From JBHHZI01 sp046757965 (GTDB taxonomy: Bacteria; Acidobacteriota; Polarisedimenticolia; SMYD01), in assembly GCA_046757965.1 (NCBI GenBank), contig JBHHZI010000133.1, forward strand, positions 1 through 8,843: a stretch of DNA of 8,843 nt, written 5' to 3'. The notes under the pieces are model-generated. The model worked only from the letters and a program-made list of their open reading frames with translations. It did no database searches and was not told the origin of the DNA. The position numbers and the translations under genes are program-made. Of the stretch, positions 7,283 through 8,843 are shown piece by piece (position 1 is the first letter of the stretch; every line of letters begins with the position of its first letter).

Positions 7283-8843
7283 GTCACTCCCGTCGGGACC
7301 GAACCGGCGGCCGCCGGGGACCCGCCGGTCACCGCCGTCGGCGCCCGGTCGCGCGAGAACGCCCGGTAGAGACAGGGGATGACCAGCAGCGTCAGCAGGG
7401 TGGCCACCGAGAGCCCGCCGATGACGGTGATGGCCAGCGGCGCCCGCAGCTCATCCCCGGCTCCCAGACCGAGCGCCATGGGCGCCAGGGCGAGCACCGT
7501 GGTGATGGTGGTCATCAGGATCGGCCGCAACCGTTCCCGGCCGGCCGCCACGATGGCGGCCTCGCTGGCGTCCCCGTCCCGCCGGCGGCGATTGATGGCA
7601 TCGACCAGTACGATGGCATTGTTGACCACGATGCCGGCCAGCATCACGACCCCGATGAGCACCAGGACACTGATCCCCCGGTGGGTCAGCAGCAGCGCGA
7701 AGACCACGCCAGCCGCGCCCAGGGGAACCGCCAGCAGGATGATGAACGGGTGCAGGAACGATTCGAACTGGGCGGCCATCACGACATAGACGAGGAAGAT
7801 GGCCAGGGCGAGCATCAGCTTGAGACTGGCAAAGGAGGTCTGCAGCTCGGCGTCCTGCCCGGCCATCCCCACCTGGGCGCCCGCCGGCAGACGCAGGCTC
7901 GCCACACGACTGCGCACGCGCGCCAGCACCTCGCCGAGATTGGCCCCGCGGCTGCGGCCGGAGATCTCGGCCATGCGGGCTCCTCCGGCGCGGTAGATCG
8001 CCGCCGGGCCTCGGTCGACTTCCACATCGGCCACGGCGGAGACCGGCACCGAACCGCCGCCGGGCAGATGCACGCGGAGTTGGGCGACGTCGGCGGCGCG
8101 GTCGCGCGAGATCTCGGCGGCCCGCAGCCGGATATCCAGCCGTTCCTCTCCCTCGCGGAACTCGCCGATGACGTTGCCCCGGATCTTGGCGCGCAGGGCC
8201 GTGCCGACCAGCTCCGGCGTGACCCCGAGTGCGGCCGCGCGCTCGCGGTCCAGCTCGATGCGGACCTCCGGGTTGCCCGGTTCGGCCGTGGCCGCCAGGT
8301 CGACCACGCCGGGCAGCGAGGCCAGCTCGTCGCGCACGATGGTGGCGGCGGTGTCGAGATCGTGCAGATCGTCGGCGAAGACGCGGACCGCCACCGGCGG
8401 CTTGACGGTGAGCACGGAGGGGCGCACGAGATCGGCATCGATGTGTGGATACAGGGAAAGGACCGCGCGCACCCGCGCGATCACCTTCGCCTCGACGCCC
8501 GTGTCGGCCCCGTCGATGAGCGACAGGTCGAGACGCGCGAGATTCTCACCGATGGTGCGTCGCCCGGATGCCGAGGAGGGCAGGCTGCCGACCAGGGAGA
8601 ACAGATGGGCCACGCCCGGCTCCCCGGCCAGGGCCTCCTCGAGGCGCTGCACGCCGGCGGCGGTGGTCGCCAGGGGTGTCCCGGCGGGAAAGCGGAGCTG
8701 GAAGGCGAACTGGCCCTGGACCAGGTCCGGAACCAGGCTGGTGCCCAGACCCGGAAGCGCTGCCATGGACAGGGCGAACAGCGCCACCGCGACGGCGATC
8801 ACTCCCCAGCGATAGCGCAGCGCCCGGGACAGCATGCCGGGGT
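7279..8843 (-). CDS. RND efflux permease, C-terminal half (partial, runs off right edge)
   Basis: This is the C-terminal half of a proton-driven RND (HAE1/AcrB-like) inner-membrane exporter. The frame stays open to the right edge, so the start is outside the window; the Met at 8835 is internal. Counting from that Met, a TM7-like segment lies at about 8-30, followed by LPGLGTSLVPDL. The second periplasmic porter/docking region spans about 40-335. TM8-TM12 lie at about 338-490 and include QFESFLHPF, PLGAAG, the TM10 motif GIVVNNAIVLVD (401-412), RERLRPILMT and the C-terminal DELRAPLAIT/IGGL/VIPCLY block. AcrB has Lys940 in TM10; here the matching residue is Asn405. The tail (about 495-518) is Ala/Gly/Pro-rich. 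The TGA stop overlaps the ATG of the next permease, so the pair should be one operon. A periplasmic adaptor gene is expected upstream (inference). The family is certain; the substrate cannot be read from the sequence. Confidence 0.93.
   Translation of the reverse strand, partial: PGMLSRALRYRWGVIAVAVALFALSMAALPGLGTSLVPDLVQGQFAFQLRFPAGTPLATTAAGVQRLEEALAGEPGVAHLFSLVGSLPSSASGRRTIGENLARLDLSLIDGADTGVEAKVIARVRAVLSLYPHIDADLVRPSVLTVKPPVAVRVFADDLHDLDTAATIVRDELASLPGVVDLAATAEPGNPEVRIELDRERAAALGVTPELVGTALRAKIRGNVIGEFREGEERLDIRLRAAEISRDRAADVAQLRVHLPGGGSVPVSAVADVEVDRGPAAIYRAGGARMAEISGRSRGANLGEVLARVRSRVASLRLPAGAQVGMAGQDAELQTSFASLKLMLALAIFLVYVVMAAQFESFLHPFIILLAVPLGAAGVVFALLLTHRGISVLVLIGVVMLAGIVVNNAIVLVDAINRRRRDGDASEAAIVAAGRERLRPILMTTITTVLALAPMALGLGAGDELRAPLAITVIGGLSVATLLTLLVIPCLYRAFSRDRAPTAVTGGSPAAAGSVPTGVT
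7287..7291 (-). promoter_or_regulatory. Ribosome-binding site of the complete RND gene
   Basis: The minus strand reads GGGAG with four bases between it and the ATG at 7282. It lies inside the last codons of the upstream permease and supports reinitiation at the ATGA overlap. Confidence 0.5.

Noticed and set aside
6350..7369. 339-codon plus-strand open frame across the two RND genes
   Set aside because: Antisense shadow that spans the overlap of two well-supported genes and has no domain.

Overview
The window is GC-rich (about 64% by hand count at the left edge, visibly higher in the genes) and every gene I can support lies on the minus strand. The genes are two RND-type inner-membrane efflux permeases, a very small cysteine-rich protein, and a large TonB-dependent outer-membrane receptor. 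RND permeases and a TonB receptor with a C-terminal Phe mean a Gram-negative, two-membrane cell. The receptor has a carboxypeptidase-regulatory-like N-terminal domain and no SusD partner beside it. Together with the high GC this resembles Acidobacteriota or a similar soil lineage; that placement is inference from family style, not proof.

Layout in the direction of transcription (right to left). From beyond the right edge to 7279 runs the C-terminal half of a first RND permease. Its stop overlaps the start of a second, complete RND permease (7282 to 4199) in an ATGA, so the two are almost certainly co-transcribed and translationally coupled. After 34 bases comes a 72-codon gene (4164 to 3946) with a CxxC/FYxVTW/PxGC/SxGxxC pattern that I recognise as a widespread small-protein family of unproven function. 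It is easy to miss because longer open frames cover it. A 94-base spacer then holds a TATACT -10-like element, a GC-rich 5'-leader hairpin and a ribosome-binding site. The 1120-residue TonB-dependent receptor follows (3851 to 489). The last 488 bases contain no gene I can support, only short repeats that may be remnants of an insertion-sequence end.

How the genes work together: the two permeases probably form one pump, possibly a mixed trimer as in MdtBC-type systems. The periplasmic adaptor, and any outer-membrane channel, would be encoded beyond the right edge. The small Cys4 protein may be the last gene of the pump transcript. The receptor appears to be a separate unit with its own promoter; a functional link to the pump is possible but not shown by the sequence. 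I do not see a convincing new multi-gene system. The most unusual items are the hidden Cys4 gene in the pump operon, the replaced proton-relay residues in the permeases, and four cysteine pairs in the receptor barrel.
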